Translations under genes and position numbers: made by a program
DNA from: Aureimonas psammosilenae
GTDB taxonomy: Bacteria; Pseudomonadota; Alphaproteobacteria; Rhizobiales; Rhizobiaceae
Direction: 5' to 3'
Length of the DNA stretch: 64,000 nt
Assembly (NCBI RefSeq): GCF_009176975.1
Contig: NZ_WEZG01000001.1
Location: 620,001-684,000 of the forward strand
Shown here: piece after piece, positions 9,881-18,139 of the stretch
How the letters are laid out: the number at the start of each line of letters is the position of its first letter
How positions within the stretch are numbered: position 1 is the first letter of the stretch
The notes under the pieces: model-generated
Told to the model about the DNA's origin: nothing
What the model saw: the letters and a program-made list of their open reading frames with translations, nothing else
Databases searched by the model: none

Positions 9881-10039
9881 GAACCGGGGACAGAACCCAG
9901 CGGGTCGGTCTGACGGGCCTTTCCGCCCCTGGACTTCGTTGCCGATGCTCGCCCATGCGCTGCATGGACTGCGCTCGGCGCCTTGCCAGGAACGAAAAGT
10001 CCTCCCCAGCCCTCCTCCGCTAGGTTCTGTCCCCGGTTC
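9881..10039. repeat. 159-bp intergenic inverted-repeat element, divergent member of a three-copy family
   Basis: The ends form a perfect 17-bp inverted repeat (9881-9897 against 10023-10039). After one mismatch the match continues for five more bases. Inside are smaller hairpins, such as GGGC/GCCC near 9914-9927 and CCATG/CATGG near 9953-9966. Short blocks are shared with the 192-bp elements at 14851 and 40003: CTTCGTTGCC at 9934-9943 and a 17-base block at 9967-9983 matching 14969-14985 at 15 positions. It lies exactly between convergent stops: it begins at the base after the RND stop and ends 9 bases before the hydrolase stop. It has no convincing coding content. A bidirectional terminator or a non-autonomous palindromic element is inferred. 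Confidence 0.75.
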
Positions 10040-10048
10040 TAAGACAGG

Positions 10049-11122
10049 CTATTCGCTGAGAACCTTCAGGAGCGCCGGCTCGAACTCCGCCGGCGCTTCC
10101 ACCTGCGGCGAATGGCCGAGCCCCGGCAGTTCCACCAGTCGCGCGCCGGGAATGAGGGCCGCCGCCGCCTTGCCGAGGCGCGGATAATCGCCGAGCGTTT
10201 CGGCGATCTCCTTCGGCGCGCGGTTCGCGCCCGGCGCGGTGCGATCCTTCTGCCCGATCATGAGAACCGTCGGCACGGCGATGCGCACGAACTCGCGCAC
10301 TACGGGCTGCGTGAACACCATGTCCGAGGTCTGCGCCTGGTTCCAGGCGACGAGCGTGCCGTCCGGGCCGGCATTCATGCCCGCCAGCATGTCCACCCAG
10401 CGGTCGTATTCCGGCTTCCACGCGCCGCCGTAATAGAACTGACGCTGATAAGCGCGGATCGAATCGGCACTGCTCTTGCGCTCGGCGTCGAAACCCGCGT
10501 CGATCGACTGATAGGGAACGCCCTTGGCCTGCCAGTCCTCCAAGCCGATCGGATTGACGAGAACGAGTTGCTCCGTCTCGTCCGGGTAGCTGAGGGCATA
10601 GCGGATCGCCAGCATGCCGCCCATGGAATGGCCGATCACGGTGGCGCGCCGGATGCCGAGATGGTCGAGGAGCGCCTTCGTGTTGAGGGCGAGCTGGTTG
10701 AACGAGAACTGGTAGCCGCGCGGCTTGGTGGACTTGCAGAAGCCGATCTGGTCCGGCGCGATCACGCGGTAGCCCGCCTTCGCCAGCGACCGGATCGTGC
10801 CTTCCCAGGTCGCGGCGCAGAAGTTCTTGCCGTGAAGAAGAACGGCGGTGCGCCCGTTCGCCTCGCCTTCGGGGGGAACGTCCATGAAGGCGGTCTTCAT
10901 GTCGTAGCCCTGCGACACGAAGCGAAACTCCTGAACGGGATAGGGGTAGTCGAAGCCCTGAAGCTCGCCGCCATAGGTGCGCCCCGCGCTGGCCCTGATC
11001 TCCTCGGCCGGCGTCGGCACGCGCCGGCCCGTCTTGTCCGAGTCCTGCCCGATTGCCGTTCCCGCCGAGAAGCCGGCGAGAAGGAGCGAAAGGGCGAGGC
11101 GAAGGGCGGGACGGAGCGTCAT
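10049..11122 (-). CDS. Secreted alpha/beta-fold hydrolase
   Basis: The 357-residue protein has an N-terminal signal peptide (LRLALSLLLAGFSAGTAIG). Its alpha/beta hydrolase core has a typical oxyanion HG motif (AVLLHGKNF), the nucleophile elbow GHSMGG and a late catalytic His in LPGLGHSPQVEAP. It would act in the periplasm on an ester, lactone or epoxide-type substrate; the sequence does not show which. It resembles proline iminopeptidase/haloalkane-dehalogenase-like hydrolases in general layout only. It is probably monocistronic: the next gene upstream on this strand is 45 bases away and encodes an unrelated amidohydrolase. Confidence 0.85.
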   Translation of the reverse strand: MTLRPALRLALSLLLAGFSAGTAIGQDSDKTGRRVPTPAEEIRASAGRTYGGELQGFDYPYPVQEFRFVSQGYDMKTAFMDVPPEGEANGRTAVLLHGKNFCAATWEGTIRSLAKAGYRVIAPDQIGFCKSTKPRGYQFSFNQLALNTKALLDHLGIRRATVIGHSMGGMLAIRYALSYPDETEQLVLVNPIGLEDWQAKGVPYQSIDAGFDAERKSSADSIRAYQRQFYYGGAWKPEYDRWVDMLAGMNAGPDGTLVAWNQAQTSDMVFTQPVVREFVRIAVPTVLMIGQKDRTAPGANRAPKEIAETLGDYPRLGKAAAALIPGARLVELPGLGHSPQVEAPAEFEPALLKVLSE

Positions 11123-11167
11123 GGCTCTATCAGATAGGCCGCTGCGCCTTTGGAGCGAACTCGGATC

Positions 11168-12340
11168 TCACGCGGCGAGCGCTCGATGAACGAGATGTGT
11201 CCAATAGGAAACGCCGAAGGGAATGGCGCGGTCGTCGAACTCGTAGCGCGGATGATGGAGGCTTTGCGAATCGCCGTTGCCGATAAAGGCGAAGGCGCCC
11301 GGCCGGCGTTCCAGCATGAAGGCGAAATCCTCGCCGCCCATCAAGGGACGCACGTTATCCTCAACGTTTTCCGCTCCCGCCACGGCCGAGGCGATCTCCA
11401 CGCAGAAGCGGGCGCGGTCCGGGTCGTTGCGCGTGACGGGATAATGGCGGCGGTAGTCCACGTTCGCCTTCGTGCCATGAGCCTGCGTGATCGCCATCGC
11501 GATCTCGCGGATGCGCCGCTCGGCCAGAACCCGCATTTCCTCGCGCAGCGAGCGCACGGTGCCCGACACCACCGCATCCTCCGGGATGACGTTGCGCGTG
11601 AAGCCCGAATGGAACTGCGTGACCGACACGACGAGCGAATCGAGCGGGTCGGCATTGCGTGACACGATCTGCTGGAGCGCCTGGACGAGGGCCGAACCCG
11701 CGAGGATCGGATCGGCGACGAGCTGCGGGATGGCCGCATGGCCGCCCTTGCCGTCGATGGCAACGGAAAACTCGTCGGTCGCCGCCATGATCGGGCCGGG
11801 GCAGGTGCCGAAGCGGCCGACGGCCATGTTCGGCAGGTTGTGCATGCCGTAGACTTCTTCGGCCGGAAAGCGGTCGAAAAGGCCGTCGTCGATCATGGCC
11901 TTCGCGCCCGCGCCGCCTTCCTCGGCCGGCTGGAACACGAGCGCGAGCGTGCCGGCGAAGTCGCGGCTTCTGGTGAGTTGCTTTGCGGCGCCGAGCAGCA
12001 TCGCCATATGCCCGTCATGGCCGCAGGCATGCATCCGGCCCTTGATGCGCGAGGCATGGGGGAGGCCGGTTTCCTCCTCGATCGGCAGGGCGTCCATGTC
12101 GGCGCGCAGCGCGATGCCGCGCCCCGTTCCGAGCCGCCCCTCGATCACGCCGACGACGCCGGTGCGCCCGATGCCCGTTTCCACCCGGTCGCAACCGAAT
12201 TCCGCGAGCCGTTCTGCCACGAAGGCCGCCGTTTCGTGGGTCTCGTAAAGAAGCTCCGGCCGCTCGTGGAGATGCCGGCGCCAGCGGGCGACCTCGTCCA
12301 TTTCGGAAGGATCGCCTTTATCGAGCTTCGCTCCGTTCAC
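11168..12340 (-). CDS. M20-family metal-dependent amidohydrolase (hippurate hydrolase/aminoacylase type)
   Basis: The 390-residue cytoplasmic hydrolase probably removes N-acyl groups from amino acids. The metal site is visible: HACGHDGH, the catalytic Glu pair in FQPAEEGG, MHNLPN, and a late GGEDFAF followed by LHHPRYEF. The inserted dimerisation domain (GKGGHAAIPQL) is also present. A GTG start at 12340 is used because TGGAG lies at good spacing upstream; an ATG at 12301 would shorten the product by 13 residues with no clear ribosome binding site. It lies divergent from the DD-carboxypeptidase gene with 145 bases between them. That gap holds no recognised element. Confidence 0.9.
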   Translation of the reverse strand: MNGAKLDKGDPSEMDEVARWRRHLHERPELLYETHETAAFVAERLAEFGCDRVETGIGRTGVVGVIEGRLGTGRGIALRADMDALPIEEETGLPHASRIKGRMHACGHDGHMAMLLGAAKQLTRSRDFAGTLALVFQPAEEGGAGAKAMIDDGLFDRFPAEEVYGMHNLPNMAVGRFGTCPGPIMAATDEFSVAIDGKGGHAAIPQLVADPILAGSALVQALQQIVSRNADPLDSLVVSVTQFHSGFTRNVIPEDAVVSGTVRSLREEMRVLAERRIREIAMAITQAHGTKANVDYRRHYPVTRNDPDRARFCVEIASAVAGAENVEDNVRPLMGGEDFAFMLERRPGAFAFIGNGDSQSLHHPRYEFDDRAIPFGVSYWTHLVHRALAA

Positions 12341-12485
12341 GGTATCTCCAGATATCGAGGGCTCGGCCGCTCTGGGCCGCTTGCCACGCCAAGGTCACAG
12401 AGGCGAGATAATCGCGCAAGCCTTCCTATATCGCGGGCAGTGGCTCCGTGGAATTCGGCGCGGCGATTTGGCTGATCGGAAAAGG

Positions 12486-13730
12486 ATGTTCGACGTGACG
12501 ATCCGCTTGAGGGCAAGGTTCGGGCTGGCGGCGATCGCGGGGGCGACGCTTCTGGCCGCGCCGGCCTTTGCCGAAACGTCCATCGTGGTGGATGTCGCCA
12601 CCGGCAAGGTGCTGGCTGCCAACCACGCTTCGGCGCGCTGGTATCCGGCTTCCACCACCAAGCTGATGACGGCCTATGTCGCCTTGAAGGCGGTGGAGGA
12701 AAAGACGGCCGCCCTCGACACGCCTGTCGTGATGACGCGCTTTGCCGCCTCGCAGCCGCCCTCCAAGATAGGCTTCCAGCCGGGTTCGGTGATGCGCCTC
12801 GACGCGGCGCTGCGCATGTTGCTGGTGAAGTCCGCCAACGACGTGGCGGTCGCGATCGGCACCACGCTGGGCGAGGGTTCGCTGGAAGCCTTCGTGGACC
12901 GCATGAACAAGGAAGCCGCTGCGCTCGGCATGAAGGACACGCATTTCGTCAACCCGAACGGTCTGCCGGGAGAAGGGCAGCATTCCAGCGCCAAGGATCT
13001 GGCGATTCTCGGCGCGCGCATCCGATCCGAGTTTCCGACCTTCACCGGCTTCTTCGACACGGAAGCGATCTCGGTCGGCAAGGCGACGATCCGCAACACC
13101 AATCCGCTGCTCGGCCGCTACGACGGCGCGGACGGCATGAAGACCGGCTATATCTGCGCTTCCGGCTTCAATCTTGTCGGCTCGGCGACGCGGGACGGGC
13201 GCACGCTCGTCGCCGTGGTGCTGGGGGCGAGCGGGCCGATCGTGCGCGACCGCATTATCGCCGACATTCTGGAAGAAGGATTCCGCACCGATCCCGCCAC
13301 GAAGACCGTGCTCGTTTCCGACCTGCCCGAGGATTCCGGGCCGCCCGCCGACATTTCCGCGCAGATCTGTTCGCCGCAAGGCCAGAAGGAGCGGGCGGTG
13401 GAGCGCCAGGCGGAAGCCCAGCGGCCCGAGCACAATTCCGGCTCGGCCTATCTCCACGAGATGAAGCGCCCGCCCGTCGTGGTGCCGCTCGCGCTCGGCA
13501 ACGCCGCCGCCAAGGGCGACATCGAGGCTGGCGCGACGCTGATCGCGGCTTATGGCATTCCGGTCCCGACCGCGCGGCCCGATCCATCCGCGCCGCCGGC
13601 CGTGCCACCCTCCATCGGGCCGGACGGGACGCCCCTCGACGCCGCGCCGCCTGTTCAGGCTCCGGAAGGCCTCGTGGAAGGGGAGGCGGCCGGAACGCCC
13701 GCCGAAACCGGCGACAGCGCGACGAACTGA
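12486..13730 (+). CDS. D-alanyl-D-alanine carboxypeptidase (penicillin-binding protein, S11 family)
   Basis: The 414-residue periplasmic enzyme trims the terminal D-Ala of peptidoglycan pentapeptides. A signal peptide ends near residue 29 (AAPAFA-ETS). All three serine-transferase motifs are present: STTK (56-59), SAN (116-118) and KTG (219-221). After about residue 300 the sequence becomes a proline- and alanine-rich tail with no PBP5-type C-terminal amphipathic anchor visible, so its membrane attachment is unclear. ATG 12486 begins the signal peptide; the upstream open frame to 12381 lacks family similarity. A CobW GTPase gene follows only 6 bases later, so the two are likely co-transcribed. 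Confidence 0.93.
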   Translation: MFDVTIRLRARFGLAAIAGATLLAAPAFAETSIVVDVATGKVLAANHASARWYPASTTKLMTAYVALKAVEEKTAALDTPVVMTRFAASQPPSKIGFQPGSVMRLDAALRMLLVKSANDVAVAIGTTLGEGSLEAFVDRMNKEAAALGMKDTHFVNPNGLPGEGQHSSAKDLAILGARIRSEFPTFTGFFDTEAISVGKATIRNTNPLLGRYDGADGMKTGYICASGFNLVGSATRDGRTLVAVVLGASGPIVRDRIIADILEEGFRTDPATKTVLVSDLPEDSGPPADISAQICSPQGQKERAVERQAEAQRPEHNSGSAYLHEMKRPPVVVPLALGNAAAKGDIEAGATLIAAYGIPVPTARPDPSAPPAVPPSIGPDGTPLDAAPPVQAPEGLVEGEAAGTPAETGDSATN

Positions 13731-13736
13731 CGGGCC

Positions 13737-14843
13737 ATGGTGTCAGCTTTCCAGCCCATCCCCGTTTCCCTCGTCACCGGCTTTCTAGGCGCGGGCAAGA
13801 CGACGCTCCTGAACAAGCTCCTGCGCGATCCGGCGGTGACGGAAACGGCGGTCATCGTCAACGAGTTCGGCGAGATCGGCATCGACCATCTTCTGGTCGA
13901 GACGGCCCGCGACGGCATGATCGAATTGTCCGGCGGCTGCCTTTGCTGCACGGTGCGCGGCGACCTTGCCGACACGCTCGCCGATCTCGTGGACCGCATC
14001 CAGACGGGGAAGCTGAAGCCCTTGAAGCGCGTCGTGATCGAGACGACGGGCCTTGCCGACCCGACGCCGATCCTGGCGCTTCTGATGGGCCATCCCTCGC
14101 TCGTTCAGGCCTTCGCCCTCGACGGCGTCGTGACGGTGGTGGACGCCCTGAACGGCGCGGCCAATCTTCACGATCACGCCGAAGCGCGGCGTCAGGTGGC
14201 GGTGGCCGACCGGCTGGTGCTCACCAAGACCGATCTCGTGGCGCCCGAAAAGGTGTCCGCGCTTCGCGACGCGTTGCGGGCGATCAACCCACGCGGGACG
14301 ATGATCGATGCCTCATCGGGAGAAGCGGGACCAAGGGCGCTTCTCGATTGCGGTTTGTTCGACCCGGAAACCAAGACGGTGGAGGTGCGCCGCTGGCTCC
14401 AAGAAGAGGACGCTCACGACCATGCCCATTGCGGTGAGGATCACCATCACCACCACCATGGGGCATCCACGATCCGCTCGATCGCCATCGAGCACGGACG
14501 GCCGATCCCGGAACGGGCCTTGTTCGAGTTCCTCGACATTCTTGGGGCGACGCAGGGCGACAGGCTGCTTCGCATGAAGGCCATCGTCCAGACGAGCGAG
14601 CATCCCGATCAGCCGCTCGTTCTTCACGGCGTGCGCGGCTTCTTCCATCCGCCCGCGCGCCTTGCCACGTGGCCGGCAGAAGGCCCGCGCTCGACGCGCC
14701 TCGTGGTAATCGGCGATGGGCTGGACGAGGCCTACCTGCGCGATCTTCTCGCCGCCTTCACGGGCGATCCGCGCATCGACAGGCCGGATCAGGCAGCGCT
14801 CACCGACAACCCGCTCGCCGTGCCGGGCTTTCGCCTCGGCTGA
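13737..14843 (+). CDS. CobW/COG0523-family GTPase (putative metallochaperone)
   Basis: The 368-residue P-loop GTPase has Walker A GFLGAGKT (15-22), the family CxCC metal motif (Cys68, Cys70, Cys71) and a TKTD guanine motif. A histidine-rich stretch near residues 220-240 includes six consecutive His. The C-terminal CobW domain closes the protein. Family members insert or deliver metals, especially zinc or cobalt; the His run points to metal binding but does not tell which metal. No Zur box was identified. It starts 6 bases after the DD-carboxypeptidase. Its stop is 7 bases before a palindromic repeat element. Confidence 0.92.
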   Translation: MVSAFQPIPVSLVTGFLGAGKTTLLNKLLRDPAVTETAVIVNEFGEIGIDHLLVETARDGMIELSGGCLCCTVRGDLADTLADLVDRIQTGKLKPLKRVVIETTGLADPTPILALLMGHPSLVQAFALDGVVTVVDALNGAANLHDHAEARRQVAVADRLVLTKTDLVAPEKVSALRDALRAINPRGTMIDASSGEAGPRALLDCGLFDPETKTVEVRRWLQEEDAHDHAHCGEDHHHHHHGASTIRSIAIEHGRPIPERALFEFLDILGATQGDRLLRMKAIVQTSEHPDQPLVLHGVRGFFHPPARLATWPAEGPRSTRLVVIGDGLDEAYLRDLLAAFTGDPRIDRPDQAALTDNPLAVPGFRLG

Positions 14844-14850
14844 AGCCTTA

Positions 14851-15042
14851 GAGTGTCCAACAATACCTCGTGGGGTCGGCTGGCCGGTTCTTTTTGCCGC
14901 CCGCTTCGTTGCCTCGGGGCGAGCCACTTGTCTCGCCCGCCCTTCGGGCCGCCGATGCCGCCGGCATCGACTGCGTTTGGCGCCTCGCGGGCCGACAAAA
15001 ATCCCTCGGCCATCCTCCGCCCGGAGGTTTTGTCAGACACTC
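14851..15042. repeat. 192-bp intergenic palindromic element, copy A
   Basis: The element has imperfect terminal inverted repeats of about 19-20 bases (start GAGTGTCCAACAATACCTC, end reading nearly the same on the other strand). Its interior carries three successive hairpins: GGGCGAG/CTCGCCC, GCCC/GGGC with a TTC loop, and GATGCC/GGCATC. Bases 14898-14968 are identical to 40050-40120 in a second copy of the same 192-base length. It fits exactly between convergent genes: 7 bases after the CobW stop and directly abutting the TusA stop. Short open frames in both copies read through it but are judged artefacts of the repeat. Its function as a terminator or mobile palindrome is inferred. Confidence 0.85.
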
Positions 15043-15285
15043 TCAGTCTCCGCGCCGGATCGTAAAGCGGCGGTGACCGTCTTGCTCTTCCACCGAAAGG
15101 AGGGCGTGGGATCTTTCCCGGCAGAAATGCGGGATGTCGAGACCGGCAAGGGGATCGTCCGCCAGAACCACGAGCGTATCGCCGGGGCTCAATTCGCCGA
15201 GGCGTTTGGCCGTCTTGAGGACGGGCAGGGGGCAGCGCAACCCGCGCAGGTCGAGAAGGGCGTCCACGCTCGATGTCTTCTCCAA
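15043..15285 (-). CDS. TusA/SirA-like sulfurtransferase, TTG start
   Basis: The 80-residue protein has the TusA hallmark CPxP at the start of the first helix (LRGLRCPLPVLKTAKRLGEL), followed by SPGDTLVVLADDP and a final beta strand. TusA-type proteins carry persulfide sulfur for tRNA thiolation or other sulfur trafficking. The open frame reaches 15474, but that would overlap the divergent DUF924 gene. A TTG at 15285 preceded by GGGAGG at 6-base spacing gives exactly the usual family length, so it is chosen. Identity with true tusA rather than a paralogue is not certain. The stop touches the end of the 192-bp element. Confidence 0.85.
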   Translation of the reverse strand: MEKTSSVDALLDLRGLRCPLPVLKTAKRLGELSPGDTLVVLADDPLAGLDIPHFCRERSHALLSVEEQDGHRRFTIRRGD

Positions 15286-15337
15286 GTCGTGCCTCCCTTC
15301 TATGCTGACCGCCGGTTCAACGTTTCGAGGCGAAGTC

Positions 15338-15886
15338 ATGACCGATAGCGCGGCCGATCCGCAAGCGATCTTACGCTTCTGGCGTGACGCCGGCCCCGAG
15401 CGCTGGTTCAAATCGGACCCCGCCTTCGACGAAGCGATTCGCGTTTCCTTCGCCCCTCTTCTCGAACGCGGCACCCGTGGCGAACTCGATGGCTGGGCCG
15501 AGACGCCGGAAGGGGCCTTGGCCCTCGTCCTGATCTTCGATCAATTCTCCCGCAACATCCATCGCGGCACGCCCGAAGCCTTCGCGACGGACGAAGAGGC
15601 GCTCGCAATCGCGCGCTTGGCCTTGGATCGCGGCGATGCCGACCGGCTCGGCGACGACATCAACCAGTTCCTCGCGATGCCGCTGATGCACTCGGAGCAT
15701 TTGGGGGATCAGGAAGACTGCGTGCGCTGGATGGAGCGGATCGGTCCGGGCAACCTGCCGCACGCAATCGACCACCGCGACATCGTCCAACGCTTCGGCC
15801 GCTTCCCGCATCGCAATCCGATTCTGGGACGATCCACCACGAGAGAAGAACAGGACTTCCTCGACGGCGGCGGCTTCGCGGGCTGA
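15338..15886 (+). CDS. DUF924 family protein
   Basis: The 182-residue soluble, helical protein matches the DUF924 layout: an opening ILRFWRDAGPERWFKSDPAFD, the LALVLIFDQFSRNIHRGTPEAFATD core, MPLMHSEHLGDQE, and the late IVQRFGRFPHRN. The last motif, with conserved Arg, Phe, Pro and His, is typical. No biochemical role is established for the family. ATG 15338 is preferred over upstream in-frame starts that would overlap the TusA gene. It ends 17 bases before a tRNA-Leu on the opposite strand. Confidence 0.88.
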   Translation: MTDSAADPQAILRFWRDAGPERWFKSDPAFDEAIRVSFAPLLERGTRGELDGWAETPEGALALVLIFDQFSRNIHRGTPEAFATDEEALAIARLALDRGDADRLGDDINQFLAMPLMHSEHLGDQEDCVRWMERIGPGNLPHAIDHRDIVQRFGRFPHRNPILGRSTTREEQDFLDGGGFAG

Positions 15887-15903
15887 GGATATGAAGGGGA
15901 AGA

Positions 15904-15990
15904 TGGTGCGGGCGGTCGGAATCGAACCGACACTCTGTCACCAGAACCGGATTTTGAGTCCGGCGCGTCTACCAGTTCCGCCACGCCCGC
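15904..15990 (-). tRNA. tRNA-Leu (anticodon CAA)
   Basis: On the minus strand an 87-base cloverleaf starts GCGGGCG and ends CGCCCGC plus discriminator A and an encoded CCA. The anticodon arm is CCGGA, loop CTCAAAA, then TCCGG, so the anticodon is CAA and reads UUG codons. A long variable arm (TTCTGGTGACAGAG region) fits a class II leucine tRNA. The T arm has GGTTCGATTCC. Confidence 0.96.
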
Positions 15991-16190
15991 TTGTGCCGAA
16001 AGCGCCATGGCGGCGCGCTCTCAGGTCTTCACCTCCCGCCAATGCCACGAGGGCCTGCCTTCTGTCCAGTGCGTGACATCGAAGAACGAAGACACACCGT
16101 TTCCCGGCCGCCCTCGCTCCGATTTCTTCCGCGCGCTTGCGCCGGGTGATAGGAGAGCCGGACGGCCCGCCCGACGACGAGGAAACGGTA

Positions 16191-16721
16191 ATGAGTTCTG
16201 CCAGCCCGGCCATCGCGCATCGCGCGCCCCGTCAGGTGCTCGGCGCCGCGCTGCTTTTCGCCGGCAGCGCGGTCACGGTCGGCACCGCGCTCCTGTTCGA
16301 GCACGGCTTCGGCTACATTCCCTGCGCGCTCTGCTTGAAGGAGCGCGTGCCTTACTACGTCGCGATCTGCATCTCGGCCGCAGCCTTCGTGCTCGCCCGT
16401 CATGGGGCTTCCAAGGGCGTCGTGCGCATGCTTCTGGTTCTGATCGGGCTCGTGATGCTGTGGAGCCTCTACCTCGGCCTGTTCCATGCCGGCGTCGAAT
16501 GGCGTTGGTGGGCGGGGCCGACCGACTGCGCGATGGCCGGCGGCGCGGACCTCACCGGCGATCTCCTGTCGACGCTGGACAGCGTGCACCCGCCGGCCTG
16601 CGACCAGGCGGCAGGGCGCTTTCTCGGCCTGTCCTTCGCCGGCTGGAACGCCGTCGCTTCCCTGATCCTGGCTTGCATCGCCTTCTTCGCCGCCCTTGGG
16701 GGGCGCAGGGACGCGCGTTGA
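16191..16721 (+). CDS. DsbB-family disulfide bond formation protein
   Basis: The 176-residue inner-membrane protein has four predicted transmembrane segments (about 16-36, 55-70, 78-98, 150-170). The first redox pair is C45-ALC-48 in PCALCLKER, and the second pair is Cys113 and Cys137 in the second periplasmic loop. This matches the DsbB layout, which reoxidises DsbA using quinone. GAGGAAACGG lies just before ATG 16191. The 200 bases between the upstream tRNA-Leu and this start hold no gene I can support. Four bases after its stop comes the convergent HNH gene. Confidence 0.9.
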   Translation: MSSASPAIAHRAPRQVLGAALLFAGSAVTVGTALLFEHGFGYIPCALCLKERVPYYVAICISAAAFVLARHGASKGVVRMLLVLIGLVMLWSLYLGLFHAGVEWRWWAGPTDCAMAGGADLTGDLLSTLDSVHPPACDQAAGRFLGLSFAGWNAVASLILACIAFFAALGGRRDAR

Positions 16722-16725
16722 GCCC

Positions 16726-17286
16726 TTATTCAGGATCGAGCTCGGAATCCCAGTAAAGGTAGTCCAACCAGCTATCGTGCAGATAGTTCGGCGGAAACAG
16801 CCGTCCGTTGTTGTGCAGATCGTGGACTGTCGGCTGGTACGGCTTCTGGTGCGGGATCATGCCCGCCACTTCCGGCATCAGCCCGCCCTTCTTGAGGTTG
16901 CAGGTCGAGCAGGCGGCGACGACGTTGTCCCAGGTCGTGAGGCCGCCCTTGGAACGCGGAACGACGTGGTCGAAGGTCAGTTCGTGCGGCGAGCCGCAAT
17001 ACTGGCATTCGAAGCGGTCGCGCAGAAACACGTTGAAGCGAGTGAAGGCGGGATAGCGCGCCGGCTTCACATAGGACTTCAGGCACACCACGGAGGGCAC
17101 GCGCATCGTGAAGGTCGGCGAACGCACCGTCTGCTCGTATTCGGCGAGGATGTTCACGCGGTCGAGGAACACGGCCTTGATCGCGTCCTGCCAGCTCCAC
17201 AGCGACAGCGGATAGTAGCTCAGTGGACGGAAGTCGGCATTCAGAACGAGCGCCGGCTGAAGTTGCTGTGCGACTGCGATCGTCAA
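16726..17286 (-). CDS. HNH endonuclease family protein
   Basis: The 186-residue protein has an HNH fold in its C-terminal half: two CxxC pairs (CQYCG and CSTCN) that would bind zinc, with TFDHVVPRSKGG between them supplying the catalytic His-Asn-type site. The N-terminal part (PALVLNADFRPLSYYPLSLW) is typical of a conserved alphaproteobacterial housekeeping HNH group. Its biological role is not known. It stands alone between convergent dsbB and the upstream AlkA-like gene, with a 57-base gap to the latter. Confidence 0.88.
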   Translation of the reverse strand: MTIAVAQQLQPALVLNADFRPLSYYPLSLWSWQDAIKAVFLDRVNILAEYEQTVRSPTFTMRVPSVVCLKSYVKPARYPAFTRFNVFLRDRFECQYCGSPHELTFDHVVPRSKGGLTTWDNVVAACSTCNLKKGGLMPEVAGMIPHQKPYQPTVHDLHNNGRLFPPNYLHDSWLDYLYWDSELDPE

Positions 17287-17343
17287 GGCCCGAACTCCTC
17301 TTCACACACCACGCTTCAACTGTCTGGAATCTATGGTGTCCTA

Positions 17344-18078
17344 TCATGTCGCCTTTGTGAAGCCTGGGGCGCTGCGGCTTATGTGGCCGGGCTTTTCCAC
17401 GCAAATGGCGGTAGCGGCTTGGGTAATCGCTTGCGACTCCCGTTCGGTAGGCGCGCCGTCACGCTGCGTCACCGCATGGTAGTAGCTCCAGAAAAGGCGG
17501 GCGGCGACGGAGCGATGCGGGCTCCATCGCAGTGCCATGTCGGCGAGGGGCTTTTCCTTCAACCGTTCGGGCTCATTGAGGGCATGGGCGACGGCGACCT
17601 GAAGTGCGAGGTCCCCGGCGGGAAAGATGTCGGGATGGCCGGCGGCGAAGAGAAGGTAGCATTCGGCGGTCCAAACGCCGATGCCGTATAGGCTTTTCAA
17701 CTCCGCAACGGCCTCTGTCGCCGGCATCGCGTCGATGCGGTCGAGATGGAGGCGGCCCTCCACCACGGCCTCAGCCATCGCGAGAACGGTTCGCTCCTTG
17801 CCCCGGCTGAGGCCCGCCTGGCGGAAGATTTCGGGAGGGGCCGCCAGAATCGCCCGCGCGTCCGACAGGTCCACGCGGGCCGCGAACCGGCCGAGAATGG
17901 CGCGGGCGCTCGCGGTCGAGACCTGCTGGCCGATCACGGTGGCGACGAGGCCGGGAAGTCCGGGCGTCGAGTCTCGCGTCGGCACTTCGCCGGCGATGTC
18001 CACAATTCTTTTCAAGCGGGGGTCGATCGCGACGAGCGCCTCGATCCCGCGATCGATATCCTGCCTTGCGACACCCAT
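17344..18078 (-). CDS. DNA-3-methyladenine glycosylase II family (AlkA-like HhH-GPD)
   Basis: The 244-residue base-excision repair glycosylase has a helix-hairpin-helix (LKSLYGIGVWTAECYLLFAAG) followed by the GPD-type loop with the catalytic Asp (IFPAGDLALQVAVAHAL). The upstream substrate-pocket region has LVATVIGQQVSTASARAI, a strong HhH-GPD signature. It would remove alkylated bases such as 3-methyladenine. ATG 18078 is used; a GTG at 18087 is an alternative and adds three residues. The gene is divergent from GluQ-RS. The C-terminal about 30 residues after WSYYHAVTQRDG are low-conservation and may be an extension. Confidence 0.88.
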   Translation of the reverse strand: MGVARQDIDRGIEALVAIDPRLKRIVDIAGEVPTRDSTPGLPGLVATVIGQQVSTASARAILGRFAARVDLSDARAILAAPPEIFRQAGLSRGKERTVLAMAEAVVEGRLHLDRIDAMPATEAVAELKSLYGIGVWTAECYLLFAAGHPDIFPAGDLALQVAVAHALNEPERLKEKPLADMALRWSPHRSVAARLFWSYYHAVTQRDGAPTERESQAITQAATAICVEKPGHISRSAPGFTKAT

Positions 18079-18139
18079 TGGCCTCACTGCCTTCGTTCCG
18101 ACTTGCGCCGGGGCGTGGATCGGCGCTTGGCTCTGCCTT

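Noticed and set aside
13737-14843. CobW gene as a cobalamin-pathway component
   Set aside because: The CxCC and His-rich features fit COG0523 metallochaperones in general. It is not next to cob genes, so a zinc role is at least as likely.
14313-14927. Long minus-strand open frame that reads ARPEATKRA-like residues through the first 192-bp element, with a similar one at 39669-40079
   Set aside because: The similarity only reflects the duplicated element. The frames run antisense through cobW and other genes and lack ribosome sites.
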